Shown: in pieces, positions 43,701 to 54,430 of the stretch
Layout: the number at the start of each line of letters is the position of its first letter
Numbering within the stretch: position 1 is the stretch's first letter
Origin: Pseudomicrostroma phylloplanum
Lineage: Eukaryota > Basidiomycota > Exobasidiomycetes > Microstromatales
Assembly: GCA_039545275.1 (NCBI GenBank)
Contig: BCHS01000011.1
Span: 62,001-126,000, forward strand
Direction of reading: 5' to 3'
DNA length: 64,000 nt
The notes under the pieces: generated by a model
What the model saw: only the letters and a program-made list of their open reading frames with translations
Database searches by the model: none
Told to the model about the DNA's origin: nothing
Position numbers and translations under genes: made by a program

Positions 43701-44728
43701 GCTTCCTCCTCTTCGGCGGCAACCCAGCCGAAGTCGTGCACGATCCCTCTGGCGCATCACGACTGGACGATCTCTGGTCGCTACGTCTGCTGCGTCCGCA
43801 AGTGGGCGAGGTGCTCCGTCGCGCCAAGTTCGCCCTTCGACAGCAGAGGTTCAAGGAGATGGCAGCGGCCGTCGTAGTCCCTCGTCGCGGGCTCTTTGCC
43901 ACCTCGCTCCTCGCTCCACCGTCTAGCCATGAGGAGGCAGCAGATGGAGGTGGATGGAAGGCGATGCAGGCTCTTGCTTACCTGCAGACCGAGGTGGCCG
44001 CCGTGGTGAATCACGACGCGCCCGAGGAGGCACGCGCGTTCCGCAAACTCGTCGCGGGACTTCTCGGCGGTGAGGATCCCTCTGGACACGCTGGCGAGGA
44101 CGAGGGGATCGAGGTGGAGGAAGACTCTCAAAGGGTTGGAGAGAGGGAGGGGGACAAGGAGAAGCGCAAGCGAGCCGGCGAGGACGAAGAAGAGGACGAC
44201 AATGAGTCGGACGGGCTACCCGCCGTGGACGATGATGCGGACATGCTCTCCGTCTCGCAGACGCTACCCCGGCTGGGCTCCCCGACTAGCCCTACCTCTG
44301 CCAATCCAACGCACACCGCGGCAGCGGGCCTCGGTGCGGGCTCGGGCCCCAGCCTGGGCGAATCGGCCACCCTCGCCTCCCATCCGGCTCAAGGAAGCAG
44401 TGCTCTCTCCCCCTCCGCCTCCGCCTCAGGCGCAACTCCAGACTACACGACCGGCCCAGCCCTCGACGCTTCACAGCGCTCCCCTCTGCTCTTCTCCCAA
44501 CGTCTGACCCTGTTCCGCACCTTACTCGATTTGCTCCCGCAGGAAGATGTAGAGCCGGCGGAGCAGCTGGGCGTATGTGTGCAGGCGTATGGCGCTTCGG
44601 TTGGTAGTAAAGGTGTGGGAGGAGGAGGGAGTGGCGCAAGGGGAGGAATGAGTCATGCGATGGGCGGTGTGAGTGGAAGTGGGAGTGGGGTGATGTATGC
44701 GAAGAGTGGGAATGGGAGAGGGAGTTGA
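40772..44728 (+). CDS. Muskelin-like protein (discoidin, LisH/CTLH, kelch repeats)
   Basis: Exons 40772-41345, 41455-41654, 41749-41886 and 41972-44728 give 1222 aa. Muskelin is a substrate- or assembly-related subunit of the GID/CTLH ubiquitin ligase in animals. The N-terminal discoidin-like domain is clear: ILVDRPMDLASRWSG, FGKYKEPHPCNLKDFKVYG and PLRYIKVVPLAAHSPRYNLSIWHI. It is followed by MRLILKHLRARGHHSAYQAL (LisH/CTLH-like), then kelch blades: RGGHQLVLDTVKGTAYLFGGWDG, GPSPRSCHRMAFD, IIYVLGRYVD and [26 protein letters not shown]. Compared with animal muskelin (about 735 aa) it has a Ser/Gly-rich N-terminal extension, an insertion of about 90 aa within the kelch region, and a long acidic and Gly/Ser-rich C-terminus. 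The restored SRW, FGKY and YDEQC junctions support the splices. Confidence 0.93.
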
Positions 44729-45068
44729 TGCTCTGAGGGGGGAGAGAGAGGAGGTGTTGTAGAAGGGAGAATGGATGAGCTCGATGTAATGTAATGCTGC
44801 CGTGGTGCAGCCCGGATGTCATTGTCACCCGCGCCCGCGCCCCACTGTAATCGACTACCGCGTGGCCGGTCACTCGTGTTGCTTCTCGCCATCAGCCCAC
44901 GCCACTCAAGTCGCTCAATGAAGAAAGGGGTATGAGGATATGTCGTAATCGTGAAAAAGGAATGGTCGTGTAAAGATGATAGGTGACGCTTCTACTTCTA
45001 ATACTCCTGCCGCTACCCCGCCCAACCATCCTCTCCTCCCCATATGGCCTGCTCTCCACTGGCTCTAC
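44729..45068. other. Convergent intergenic region
   Basis: This is 340 bp between the 3' ends of the muskelin gene (+) and the kinesin gene (-). It is expected to hold both 3' UTRs; no repeat or RNA is seen. Confidence 0.55.
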
Positions 45069-48000
45069 CTATGCTCTTCGCACCCCGTGCAAAGCAGCAA
45101 TCCAGCTGTCCCTCTCCGCATCATTCGGCGCCTGCAAAAAGTACGAATTGGCAGCCGTATAGAGTCCAAAAACGCCTTTTCGTCCGAGCAGCTTCTCCAG
45201 ATTCTCATCGTGCTCGACGCGGATCGCCGAGGTGCCCAGGTGAATGGCGAGGAGCTCCTCGGTCTCGCGCGAGTCGGCATAGAGGAAGAGGTGCGGGCGC
45301 TTGAGGACAAAGAAGCGCTTCGTCCAGGAGTCTGTTAGGGCGTCGATGGGCATCATCAGGTGGCCCTTCTTGGCAGCCGCGTCGCTTCGAGGTAGGAGAG
45401 TCACGGTTGCGGTGAGCTTCGTGGGAGCGGCTGGACGAGGAGCGAGCACCGAGGTGATGCTGGTGTCTGCTTTTTCACTGGTGCCAGGCTCGATGGACAG
45501 GTCTGCAAGTGATTCTGTTGACGGCACGGAGAGCGATGCAACCTTGCTCGAGCGCACAGCGGACTGCCAGAGGTCGAGAGCTCGCTCCACTGCAACAGTT
45601 GTCGACTGCTGCCGTGAGTTCCTCCTGCTCATCTTCCCGTCCAAGCCCTCCAAGACGATCCGCCAGCCTTCGTTCTGAGCTCGGTGCGTCTGTCTACGCA
45701 TGAATCTCTCGTGCTCGTCAATGAAGTGGACGCCTAGAGGTTGCCAGTCTCCCAGACTCTCCTGCCCACGAACGTACTTGCCGGCAGTGTTTAGCCTCCA
45801 GAGCTCCTTGGATCTCATGATCTGAGGCGGTGTCAGCTTGACAGCGAAGACGCCAGAAGTGGTCTGGAGCGTGCGGACACCGGAAGTTGCCGTTTCGATC
45901 AGTGACATGATCTTGCCTTGGGACTTGGCGTCTCGAGCCTTGATTGCAATGGCCATGTCCATAGGAAGCTTCACTGGAGCAGTGCAGCTGTCCACTTCGA
46001 CTTCGATCGTAAGGCGAAGCAGGACACGCTGATCGGTTGCCGTGACTCGGTTGAGGAAGACGCAGTCGTGCGCAGAGGTGTCCCACCATGTCCAAGCGTC
46101 GAGATGGCTTGTCCCATTGGCCAGGGAACGACGGCTTTGTTGCTTTGCAGGCACATTCAGCTTGACTGCGCTGGCTGCAGCCGCCTCGGTGGTTCTGCCC
46201 TTGCCATCGAGGAGACGTAGGTAGCCGATCTGCATTCTACTGATGCGAGACCAGTTCATTTGATCACCAGAGTCGTGGGTCAAATGGACAACGAGCTTGC
46301 GTTGAAGTCCCTGCCGAAGAAGAAAGACGCCGGGATCGAGGCCTGACGTGGAGCGTACTTGCACTGGTTGGTATTCACCGGACGCATCCAGCTCGCAAAG
46401 CTGGACGGTAGCCAGAATATCGTGCCTCTGCTCGCTCACCAGCTCTGTCTCAGCGAGGCGCCCTTGTGACGGCGGCGCATGCTTCAGATCTGGACGAGAG
46501 GGTAGATTCGACGCATCCTGCGACGAGTCAGGCTCGGTGGCTGGATTGGACATTGCATTCGATACTGCACGCTTTGCATCACATTCAACGATCCGCGTGA
46601 GATGAGGCCGCTTGACTTTGGCATGGATCTCGACAGAAGCGCACCCAGTCTTGAGATGTGAGACGACGTCTTCCGTGAGGATGATGACAACGGTCTTGCG
46701 TAGCTTGAGACCATCTAGGTCCTTGACATCGCCAATCTCGACGACTGAGGAGGCAAAGCTGTCGTCCTTTTCTATCTGGGGGCCTGCGATACCGCTCAAG
46801 CGCAGTTGTATGTGAGCAGCGGAGACATAGTCCGAAGAGAGCCCCTCTATTGAGTCTACCGTCAGCTGAAGGGAAAGCTTGTGTCCCACGACGAGATCAG
46901 TGTTGGTGACGCGGGAGGTAGCATGGACACCGTTGCCATTGCTGACACGCGATGGCGGAGCAGTGAGCGAGACAAACTTGACCTCGACGCTGCACTTGCC
47001 AAGAATCGAGTCGCTGTGAGTGCACAAGATGGGTAGGCGATACTTGCCTGACTGTCGTTTCGTGAGGGGGAGAAGCGGAACGAGACATGCCCCGAAGAAG
47101 GTATAGATCGGCGCCGGCGACTCGTAGAAAGGGTCGGCCCAATTGAAATGCTGGGAATATTCGGGCTTGTCTATAAAGGTATAAAGATTGCGCATCTTGC
47201 TCAGCCGTTGTTGGAGTTTTGGTAGTGACCAGATGTATATGGATGCGTGCTCGTAGTCAATGACTTTGATGGCGATGCATGGCTTGGGACCGGCCGCTAG
47301 GTCAGCGTCAACAACATCGTCGTAGTCGGTGAGTCCAGCAATCGACTCTATGCTAGAGGTGGGGTTAGACAGAGGGGGACCATCGACGATGGTGAATTGA
47401 TAGGTCGTCTTCTTGCCCAGCTCTTTGGCGATGACGTTTGCCTCTCTCAACAGCGCTGCATTGGACAGCACATCCTCAGCCATCGATACAGCGGTAGTAG
47501 CTCGCCATGTCCGGAGAGCGCTGAGAACGAGAGCCTTCTGCCGATCAGTCAGAGGCTCGTCTTCATCGTCGCTGAGTCTGCCAGTTGGATCCAGCTTGGA
47601 GAATCGCTCTTCGTAGCGCTTGATCTTTGCTCTGAGGAGCTCAGTCTCAACAATGCTCTGATCAGCGGCGACGCTGGCCTCTTCCGCAACACTAGTAGCG
47701 ATACTTGTGTCTGCCAAAGGGTCCACCGACACGTCTTCCGAAGGGACGCTCCAAGGGTCGAGATCTGTCTGCTCGGTGTACGCGCTCAGCGAGTAGGGTC
47801 GAGCTGAAGAGAGTGACTCCGAATCCTCGCCACTGAAGGACATGGAGGAGCTGAGCCGGGAATGAGGTCTGCTGAGACCGGGTGTACCCTTGCGAGTTCG
47901 GACACGGTTGATGTCTTCGAAGAGGCGGTCTAGGTCCTCATTCGAAAGATGGTCCAGCCCTACATCTTGGCCATTGAGGTGGTTCACGATGGCCTCCCGG

Positions 48001-50315
48001 CGAGCATACGTCCAATCGACGTCGTGACCATCCTCTGATGCTGGCGACTCAGGCCGCATCGATGTATCTGCTGCGCCGCCAGGAGAACCGTTTGACAGCG
48101 CCATTGCCGATGCAACACGGTCGCGGGCCTTGCGGACTTCTGTGGGATTGTTGACCCGGAAGACGTGGAAATCGCCCAAGATGACCCGGTAGCCCGATCG
48201 CAATCGTTTTGGCTGGTCCGGCGGAACCCGCTTGCCGTTGACCATTGTCATGCTGTCAACACCAGCGTATAGAGTGACAATACCGTCCGTGTTCTCAAAG
48301 GTGCAATGCTCTGGCAAGATTTTGCTGCCCGACAGCCTGATGTGAGCGGATGAAGACGGCGAATCAACGTTGCCTACGACTGTGTTTCCCGGTTTGAGCT
48401 GATACAGCAAGCACTCATTCATCAGGGCATCCTCGTTCAGGTTGACGAGATGTGGCAGATTCTTTGGCGTATGTACGCCTACGTTGCCCTTATCAATCGT
48501 GATACCAAGCTCTTCGAGCACCTTCTCCCGTTCGACTTGGATAGCATGAGTCTTCTGCAGCTTCTCTTCCCAAGACTCATTAAGAGACGACATGAGCTTC
48601 TCGGACTGTTCCATCTGCTCTTGTAGGTCAGCTTTCGTGACCGTCTTGATCTCTCCTGTCTTGGTGCGATAGCGCACGATCTGCTTCTCGGGAGGTATCG
48701 AAGGATCCCAGTCATCGGCAACGTTGCTGGTACCGCCCGCGGCTCGTTGCCTGAGCATCTCCAGCTCTTCCTTGAGCTCTCGGATCAATTTGGCGTTCGG
48801 ATCTTCATTCACCACTGCCTTGTTCTTGATCTTCTTTGCTTGATCGGCGTAACGAAGAGTACTGAGTGTCTCATCGTAGTCTGCTGGTGAGATGGCTGCG
48901 ATCATTGCCGTTTTAGAGTTGCCGCCTAGAGAGTCCTTCAGGAGCCAGGTCAGGACAGAATCTCTGTACGGAACATGCTCGCCGGCAGCAACCTTCTTCC
49001 TTGGCGCACGGGGCGACTCGGCCATACTCGCGGTAGCGAGGGCTGCGATGACCTTGCCCAGGGATGTGAGAGACCGATTGATGTTGGCGCCTTCCTTCAG
49101 GCGCGATCCCGTCGCACCAGTCGAGTTGGCTCGTTCTGACCCAGCCAGATCGACCAGGGATATGCGAGAGACCTTTTCAGCTTCGAGGTTCGTCTGAGCG
49201 TCTTTGCGCCGTTGAGTGAGAACTAGCGTAAAGACGGCATGAGATCGGGAAGACGTCTCGTTCATGTTGGTAGCAGCTACGGTCCGAGCCTGTCGAATGG
49301 AGACAGAGATTGCGGGTGGTGTGAGCGAGGACTAATTTTCTTGTCCAGCGGCAGAGTGTCTCACCTTGTTGCCCTCATCCATGAGGTTCTCCACGTCCTT
49401 GAACGTCGAGACCACCAGCTTGCTTAGATCTTCCACGTAAGGGCCCATACTGGGATGCTCTCGCACTTTCAGGTTGCCCTTGTTGGCTGGGTTGAGCAGG
49501 TCTCGTACCTTCTCATTGTAGATCTCAATGTAGGACACTTCGACTCGTATCCGTAGCTCGGGGTCTTCGGCCATCATTCGATCTGCATCGTCGAAGAGCT
49601 TGGAGCAGGTCAGGGGGATGAGACCTTTTGCTTCGGCGTAGCCCACCATAGAGTGGGACTTTCCGGAGCCTGTCTGCCCGCTGAAGGGAGCGACGCAAAG
49701 TCGGGTCAGCTAGAGCCTCCTGCGAAGCAGGACGACCACTGCAGGAACTACTCACTAGGCAAAGACGCACTGGCAGGCAGTCATCCATATCGCAGCAAAG
49801 TGTCAGCGCTCTTCCTCCTCCAGTACAGCTCCTCTTCTCCTCCTGCCTCTTGCTCGTTCTTGCCCTGCTCCTTCTTTCGCATTCCCGCCTCACTAACCCT
49901 GCTGACTCACAGTGTTGAACCCATTGAAAGCATGCTCCAGCAACTCCAGCCCCACATATTCGAACAGGGTCCTCTGCTCCGTATTCTCATCATAGGCGCG
50001 GTCAAAGCTAAAGGGCATCGACTTCTTCTTGGTCGCCTTGGTGCTCTCACGACTGTCTCCATCAGAGGGAGGGTTGAGGACGAGCTGATGCTGGTCCTGC
50101 ACTTCGATGAGGTTCGAGGCGCCGCGAGTGCGCTCTGCGAAGGGCGGGTGCAGAAGGGAGGTGGGGTGGATGTGAGTATGCCGGGTACAAGGAAGCCCAG
50201 GCAGCTTTTGCCGGGACGGACGAGCGAGCTAACCGTGCCGCCGTCTTCCGAACGTACCTCTCGAGTTCATTGGCCTACACCGCACTACGACCTTGATATT
50301 GCCCGAGTCCGCCAT
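45069..50315 (-). CDS. Kinesin-3 motor (UNC-104/KIF1 type)
   Basis: Exons 50315-50258, 50134-49911, 49769-49756, 49680-49365 and 49289-45069 give 1610 aa. Kinesin-3 carries vesicles and early endosomes toward microtubule plus ends in fungal hyphae or cells. In order: VVVRCRPMNSRE; P-loop GQTGSGKS (100-107); switch I NETSSRSHA; switch II VDLAGSER; KNKAVVNEDPNAKLIRELKEEL (neck). Then an FHA domain (GNTVVGNVDS, RLSGSKILPEHCTFEN), the KIF1B-type region (FNWADPFYESPAPIYTFFGAC), and a C-terminal PH domain (WTKRFFVLKRPHLFLYAD, ending DAERDSWIAALHG) for phosphoinositide binding. The length equals that of filamentous-fungal UncA-type kinesins. Exon 3 is only 14 nt, yet it supplies CVFA and part of Tyr in the invariant FAYGQTGSGKS motif. 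Confidence 0.96.
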
Positions 50316-50653
50316 CCTCGCCTTGGCCTACCGAGCGAGATGGGGAAGATCGGCTGCGCCCCGTGCGAGTACAGCGAAGGTCAGGGGCTGACTAGAACAA
50401 GGTCTGGCGCAAGACTGTGAAGAGTGAGGCTAGTAGAGGGGATGGTCAGGCATGAGACCTGACCTGTGACGAGTCCAAGTTAGGTGATGATTCCGCTGCG
50501 ACTTGTCGTTCAGGAGAGGTGAGCAGCAGTAGTGTGAGAGAGTGACAGACACCAACCACCATCCAGCCTGGCCCCCCCACATGCGACACGGAAGTAGAGC
50601 AATCGGAGTCGAGCTCTTGCACGGCGGTCAGAGGGACAAAAAAAAGACAGTCT
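50316..50653. other. Kinesin-3 promoter region
   Basis: This lies between the kinesin ATG and the tRNA gene. Nothing is seen beyond the expected promoter; a run of A residues at about 50638-50645 directly downstream of the minus-strand tRNA would read as a T-run terminator for RNA polymerase III. Confidence 0.55.
50636..50645 (-). terminator. RNA polymerase III T-run terminator
   Basis: The plus-strand A-run here becomes a T-run on the minus strand, starting about 9 nt after the 3' end of tRNA-Val. That is the usual pol III termination signal. Confidence 0.8.
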
Positions 50654-50726
50654 TGCTCCAGCCAGGGTTCGAACCTGGGATCCCCGCTGTGTGATAGCGA
50701 TGCCCTAACCGCTGGGCCACTGGAGC
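50654..50726 (-). tRNA. tRNA-Val (CAC)
   Basis: This 73-nt, intron-less cloverleaf lies on the minus strand. The acceptor stem GCTCCAG pairs with CTGGAGC, with discriminator A. The D stem is GCCC/GGGC. The anticodon stem is TCGCT/AGCGG, with loop ATCACAC and anticodon CAC (reads GUG, Val). The variable loop is 5 nt. The T stem is CCAGG/CCTGG with loop TTCGAAC. A-box (TGGCCCAGCGG region) and B-box (GGTTCGAACCC) promoters are internal. A minus-strand T-run follows. It lies between the kinesin-3 gene and the leader of the HMG gene. Confidence 0.96.
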
Positions 50727-52604
50727 GTCGGAGACAATGAGAGAAGAAAGCAGCCTCAGACCTTACTAGTACCCTTGGGACAAAAGACTGATCTTCTGTA
50801 TCACATCCGATCATGCTCATGCGCGCGTCATCGGATCCGGGTTCACTCCGATCACTCGCCATGCCTTGCAGAAAAAGCCGCCGAGTCCGCGCGTTGCTGC
50901 TGTGCGAGGGGCGAGGGGCGAGGGGCGAGGCTCTGGCGAAATGCTTGCCTCATTCATCTCCCCACTGTCCTCCTCCTCTCACCCACCCACCCCCTGTTCG
51001 CACCTTGGCCTCCCGTCGACACACGCCGCCCCGCCGCTGCTGCCGCCGCCGCCCCTTGAGTCAGAGAGCAAAGCCAAGATCGCTCAGCCCTCACGCCAAC
51101 TGCAAGCTGCTGCCACTCACCGCCACAGCACACAAGCACACCAGAAGCCGCACCCGCACCCGCACCCGCACCCGCCCGCACGCCCTCCCCTTGGCTTCAT
51201 CGCCCTCTTCCCCCTTCCCCCCTCCCTCTCTCTCAAGGGGGACCCAGAGCACATCAACCTTGGAACCCTCCCCAGCACAAGCACCGACGGCCACTTCCTC
51301 TCTCGTTGTCCTCCTCGCTCCCCTCGTCCTGCCTCCTTGCCCGTGTCCGCCTTCCCTCTGCTCCCCTCCTCGTCTCTGCAACTTGCATCCACCTCCGCCA
51401 CCTCAACCACGGCCGCATCCTGCAAACCCCTGCCTGGCCTGTTTCCTCCTTCGGTGAGTATCTTTGTTGCAGCAGCAGAAGTCTCTCGGGAGATCTATCT
51501 GCCTCCGAACAGATTGGCTCAGCGGGCCGGTCGGGCTCGCCTAGACTAGATCAACACCAGCCATGGCAGCCGAGGGCAACACCGATGCCGAGTACCATTG
51601 CCTGTATGTCCCGTCCACCCTGGGCTGCCTGCCTGTCCGCCTGTCTGCCTGTCTCTGCCTTGCGACACCGTGTGCTAGTCCGCCCAGAGCACTTCACACT
51701 TCGGCGTCAGACAGACAGATAGGCACGGCAAGAAGTGTACCTGTGTATAGTTTGCATGCCATCCCCCACGAGCCACTGACACGGTGATGTGCAACCTGGC
51801 GGTGGAGCTGTGCAACCCAACGCCACCACCGGACGGTACCACAGGCACATCGCCTCTGCTGCCGTCGTATACAACTGAGCCTCCTGTCGTGCCCTGTCCT
51901 TGTGCTCTCTGTGACCCATCACTGACGTGTCGCCTGCCTATCATTGTCAGCTCTCTCTATCTGCTCCTTGCTCGTCTATCTCCCGTAGAGGCACCGCGTC
52001 CCAGCTCGTCGCCAAACTCCCACGTCGGCCTCCTCTTGCCTGCACTCCACAACCGGAAGAAAGCTAAGTCGGACCGTGAGACAAAGGTGAGTGTTGGTCT
52101 CGGAGAATCGTCCGTGCCCCCATGGTGGACGATACTCAGGACAAAGACCCTCGTACTGGGTATCCCCTTCGACGGTGAGGCATCGCATCGCAACTTATGC
52201 GATGCTGAAAGCGTGAAGGGCGGAAGCGCTCCGCGCATTCAGCCCTCCGAGGCTCGGGTCCGAGCCGCTTGTTGTGGCCCCGCTTTCGGTGGAATCCATC
52301 CGCTCGCACTTCCTCCATCCGATCCGCTCCCTCCTCCCGCATCCACACTCACGCGTCCGCCTCTCCCTCCCTCCTTCTCCTTGGTAGCACATACGTCGGA
52401 CACCGGCTTGCCTGCTCCACTTCCTTCCTCACACCTTATCCATCTCGTCACGGATACGTCCGCACGCGACGCGCTCCTACGACAGTTCTCGAACCGTCTT
52501 CTTCCACTACGCGTCTCTGAGCCTACCTTGACGCGTAATAAGCCGTAACGCAGTCGCTACAGTCTTCGCTTCTCCTTCAAGCACACACCCTCCTTTCTCC
52601 AACA
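50727..52604. other. 1.9-kb upstream region of the HMG-box gene
   Basis: Much of 50940-51450 is C-rich, pyrimidine-rich leader-like sequence. CTGCCTGTC repeats are at about 51625-51655. A small possible first exon starts with ATG at 51563 in a good context (GCCATGGC) and ends at a GTATGT donor (51605). The frames to 52548 look noncoding by composition. The region may hold a long spliced 5' leader or an unrecognised small gene. Confidence 0.45.
51563..51604 (+). CDS. Possible isolated first coding exon
   Basis: ATG in context GCCATGG opens a 14-codon stretch (MAAEGNTDAEYHCL) ended by a GTATGT donor. A candidate acceptor at 51988-51989 (CCCGTAG) would continue in frame as GTASQLVAKLPRRPP and reach a stop near 52065, for a protein of about 40 aa. 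No family is recognised. It may instead be an upstream ORF in the leader of the HMG gene, or nothing. Confidence 0.2.
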
Positions 52605-54430
52605 ATGCAGCCATCTGCTTTCTCTCACGAGCAAGGTGGTGCTGCTGGCCAACACGGCGGCTTCTATGGTCAGCAAGCCGGCGCGTATGGCACAGGCGGT
52701 GCTCCTCACCACAACGCACACACTGGTGTACACGGCGGATATGGTGGCTATGCTGCCCACCCTTCTCACGGTGATCAGTCGCCTTCGATGTCCTACCTGC
52801 AGCCAGGCAGCGGTCATTCGGCTCACATGGGCATGTACGGTGGCTACTCTGGCCACTACCCAACGCATCACGCGAATCCCCAACAGCAGCAGCACTACTC
52901 TCACGTCAATGCAGCAGCCTTTGGCGCGCAACCAGGCGGAGGTCAGTCCATCCTCGGCGGCAACAATGTCGACTACCAGGGCGGCGTGCATCCCTCTTCA
53001 TACTCGCACATGGCTCCTCAACACGGGATGTACTACCAAGATGCCGGCGGCATGATGCACCCGGCACATGCTCACAACATGATGGGCTCCGCCGGCACGA
53101 TTCCCGGATCTGGCTACTCCCACCCTAGTGCCATCGCTGCGCCTCTGCAGGCTCCTGCTGGGGCAAAGGGATCTGGAAAGGCTTCTCGAGCTCCTGCTTC
53201 CGGTCGCAAGGGCTCCGTTGGTGGTGTTGGCAACGGCACCGGTGCACCTTCCAAGAAGGCAAGTGGTGGCGCGAAGGGCGCAAAAGCGCAGGCACAGTCC
53301 GATGCCATCGCCGCTGCAGCAGCCGCGGGTGTAGACCCCAACGACCCTGTCGCGTTGGCTGCCATGGGCATTGTCCTCGATACCCCTGCTTCTGGTAAGG
53401 CCAAGAGCAGCAAGGCCGTCACTGGTGGCGATAGACACCACCCATATGGTGGTCCTGCTACTGGTGGTCTGGCTCCCGATGCTGGCGAGAAGAAAGACAA
53501 GGCCAGCAAGAAGAAGGAGAAGGAACGTGAGTATATGCAGACCGAGAGTCTACTCCTACATACCGAGTTGCATCTCTGACGTGACATTCCCTTTACCCTG
53601 ATTCCATATGTACACCAGCCGGCAAGCCTCCCGTCCTTAAGTCACACTTGAAGCCTCCCAAGCAGGCTCCATCGGCATGGCAGGTCTACTTCACCGAGGA
53701 GCTGCAGAAGATCAAAGCAGAGCAGCCAGGAGCCCGTCTCAATGTCGCGCACGTGGCCAAGGATGCTGGCCAACGGTACGCTGCTCTTCCTGACGAGAAG
53801 AAGCAAGAGTTCCAGAGGCGCTCGCAAGAAGCCAAGCAGCAGTGGGAGCAAGACATGCTGGACTGGAAGTCCCACCTGACTCCCGAAGACATCAAGCAGG
53901 AGAACATGTTCAGGACGGCTCAGCGCAAGGCTGGAAAGAGTCGCAAGGGCAACCTCAAGGACCCAAACGCTCCCAAGAAGCCCCTCTCTGCTTACTTCCT
54001 TTTCCTGCGTGCCATCAGGGCAGACCCCAAGATGACCGAGGATGTCTTCCACGGCGAACAAGAGACTACCAAGCAGTCGGTGCTAGCCGCTGCAAAGTGG
54101 CGCAGTCTGGAGGAACCAGAGAAGCAGCCCTTCTTGGAGAAGGCCGAAGCCGACAAGGTCGAATACGAGCGCCTGAGGAAAGACTACGAGGCTTCTCACG
54201 GCGTAGGAGGCGATGGTCTACGCGACGACAGCGAAGAGGGTGGCTCTGCTGTGGGCGGCACTGGAGACTATGGCGGCTATGACGCGGGCGAAGGCGGCGT
54301 GCCGCCGAGCTTGGCTGCAGGAGCTGGTGGTGACGAGGCATTCAAGCTCGACAGCCACTTTGGCCTTGGTGAAGATGCCGTCCTAGGCTTCTCGAGCAAG
54401 GACGAAGGCGGCTTTGGCCTGGAAGGATGA
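52605..54430 (+). CDS. Tandem HMG-box DNA-binding protein
   Basis: Exons 52605-53526 and 53619-54430 give 577 aa. HMG-box proteins bend DNA in chromatin or mitochondrial nucleoids. Residues 1-200 are rich in Gly, Tyr, His and Gln, which suggests a disordered, possibly phase-separating region. A Lys/Ala/Ser-rich stretch ending KKDKASKKKEKE precedes two HMG boxes: box A (PPKQAPSAWQVYFTEELQKI through WEQDMLDWK) and box B (DPNAPKKPLSAYFLFLRAI through VEYERLRKDYE). Box B carries the classic PKKPLSAYFLF start. The tail is Gly/Asp/Glu-rich. The layout resembles basidiomycete non-histone HMG proteins more than SOX/MAT mating regulators, which have one box. The start is the first ATG after a 50-nt pyrimidine-rich stretch. 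Confidence 0.9.

Noticed and set aside
51784..52548. 254-codon open frame upstream of the HMG-box gene
   Set aside because: Pro/Ser/Leu-rich translation of pyrimidine-rich DNA without a domain; likely leader or intronic sequence.
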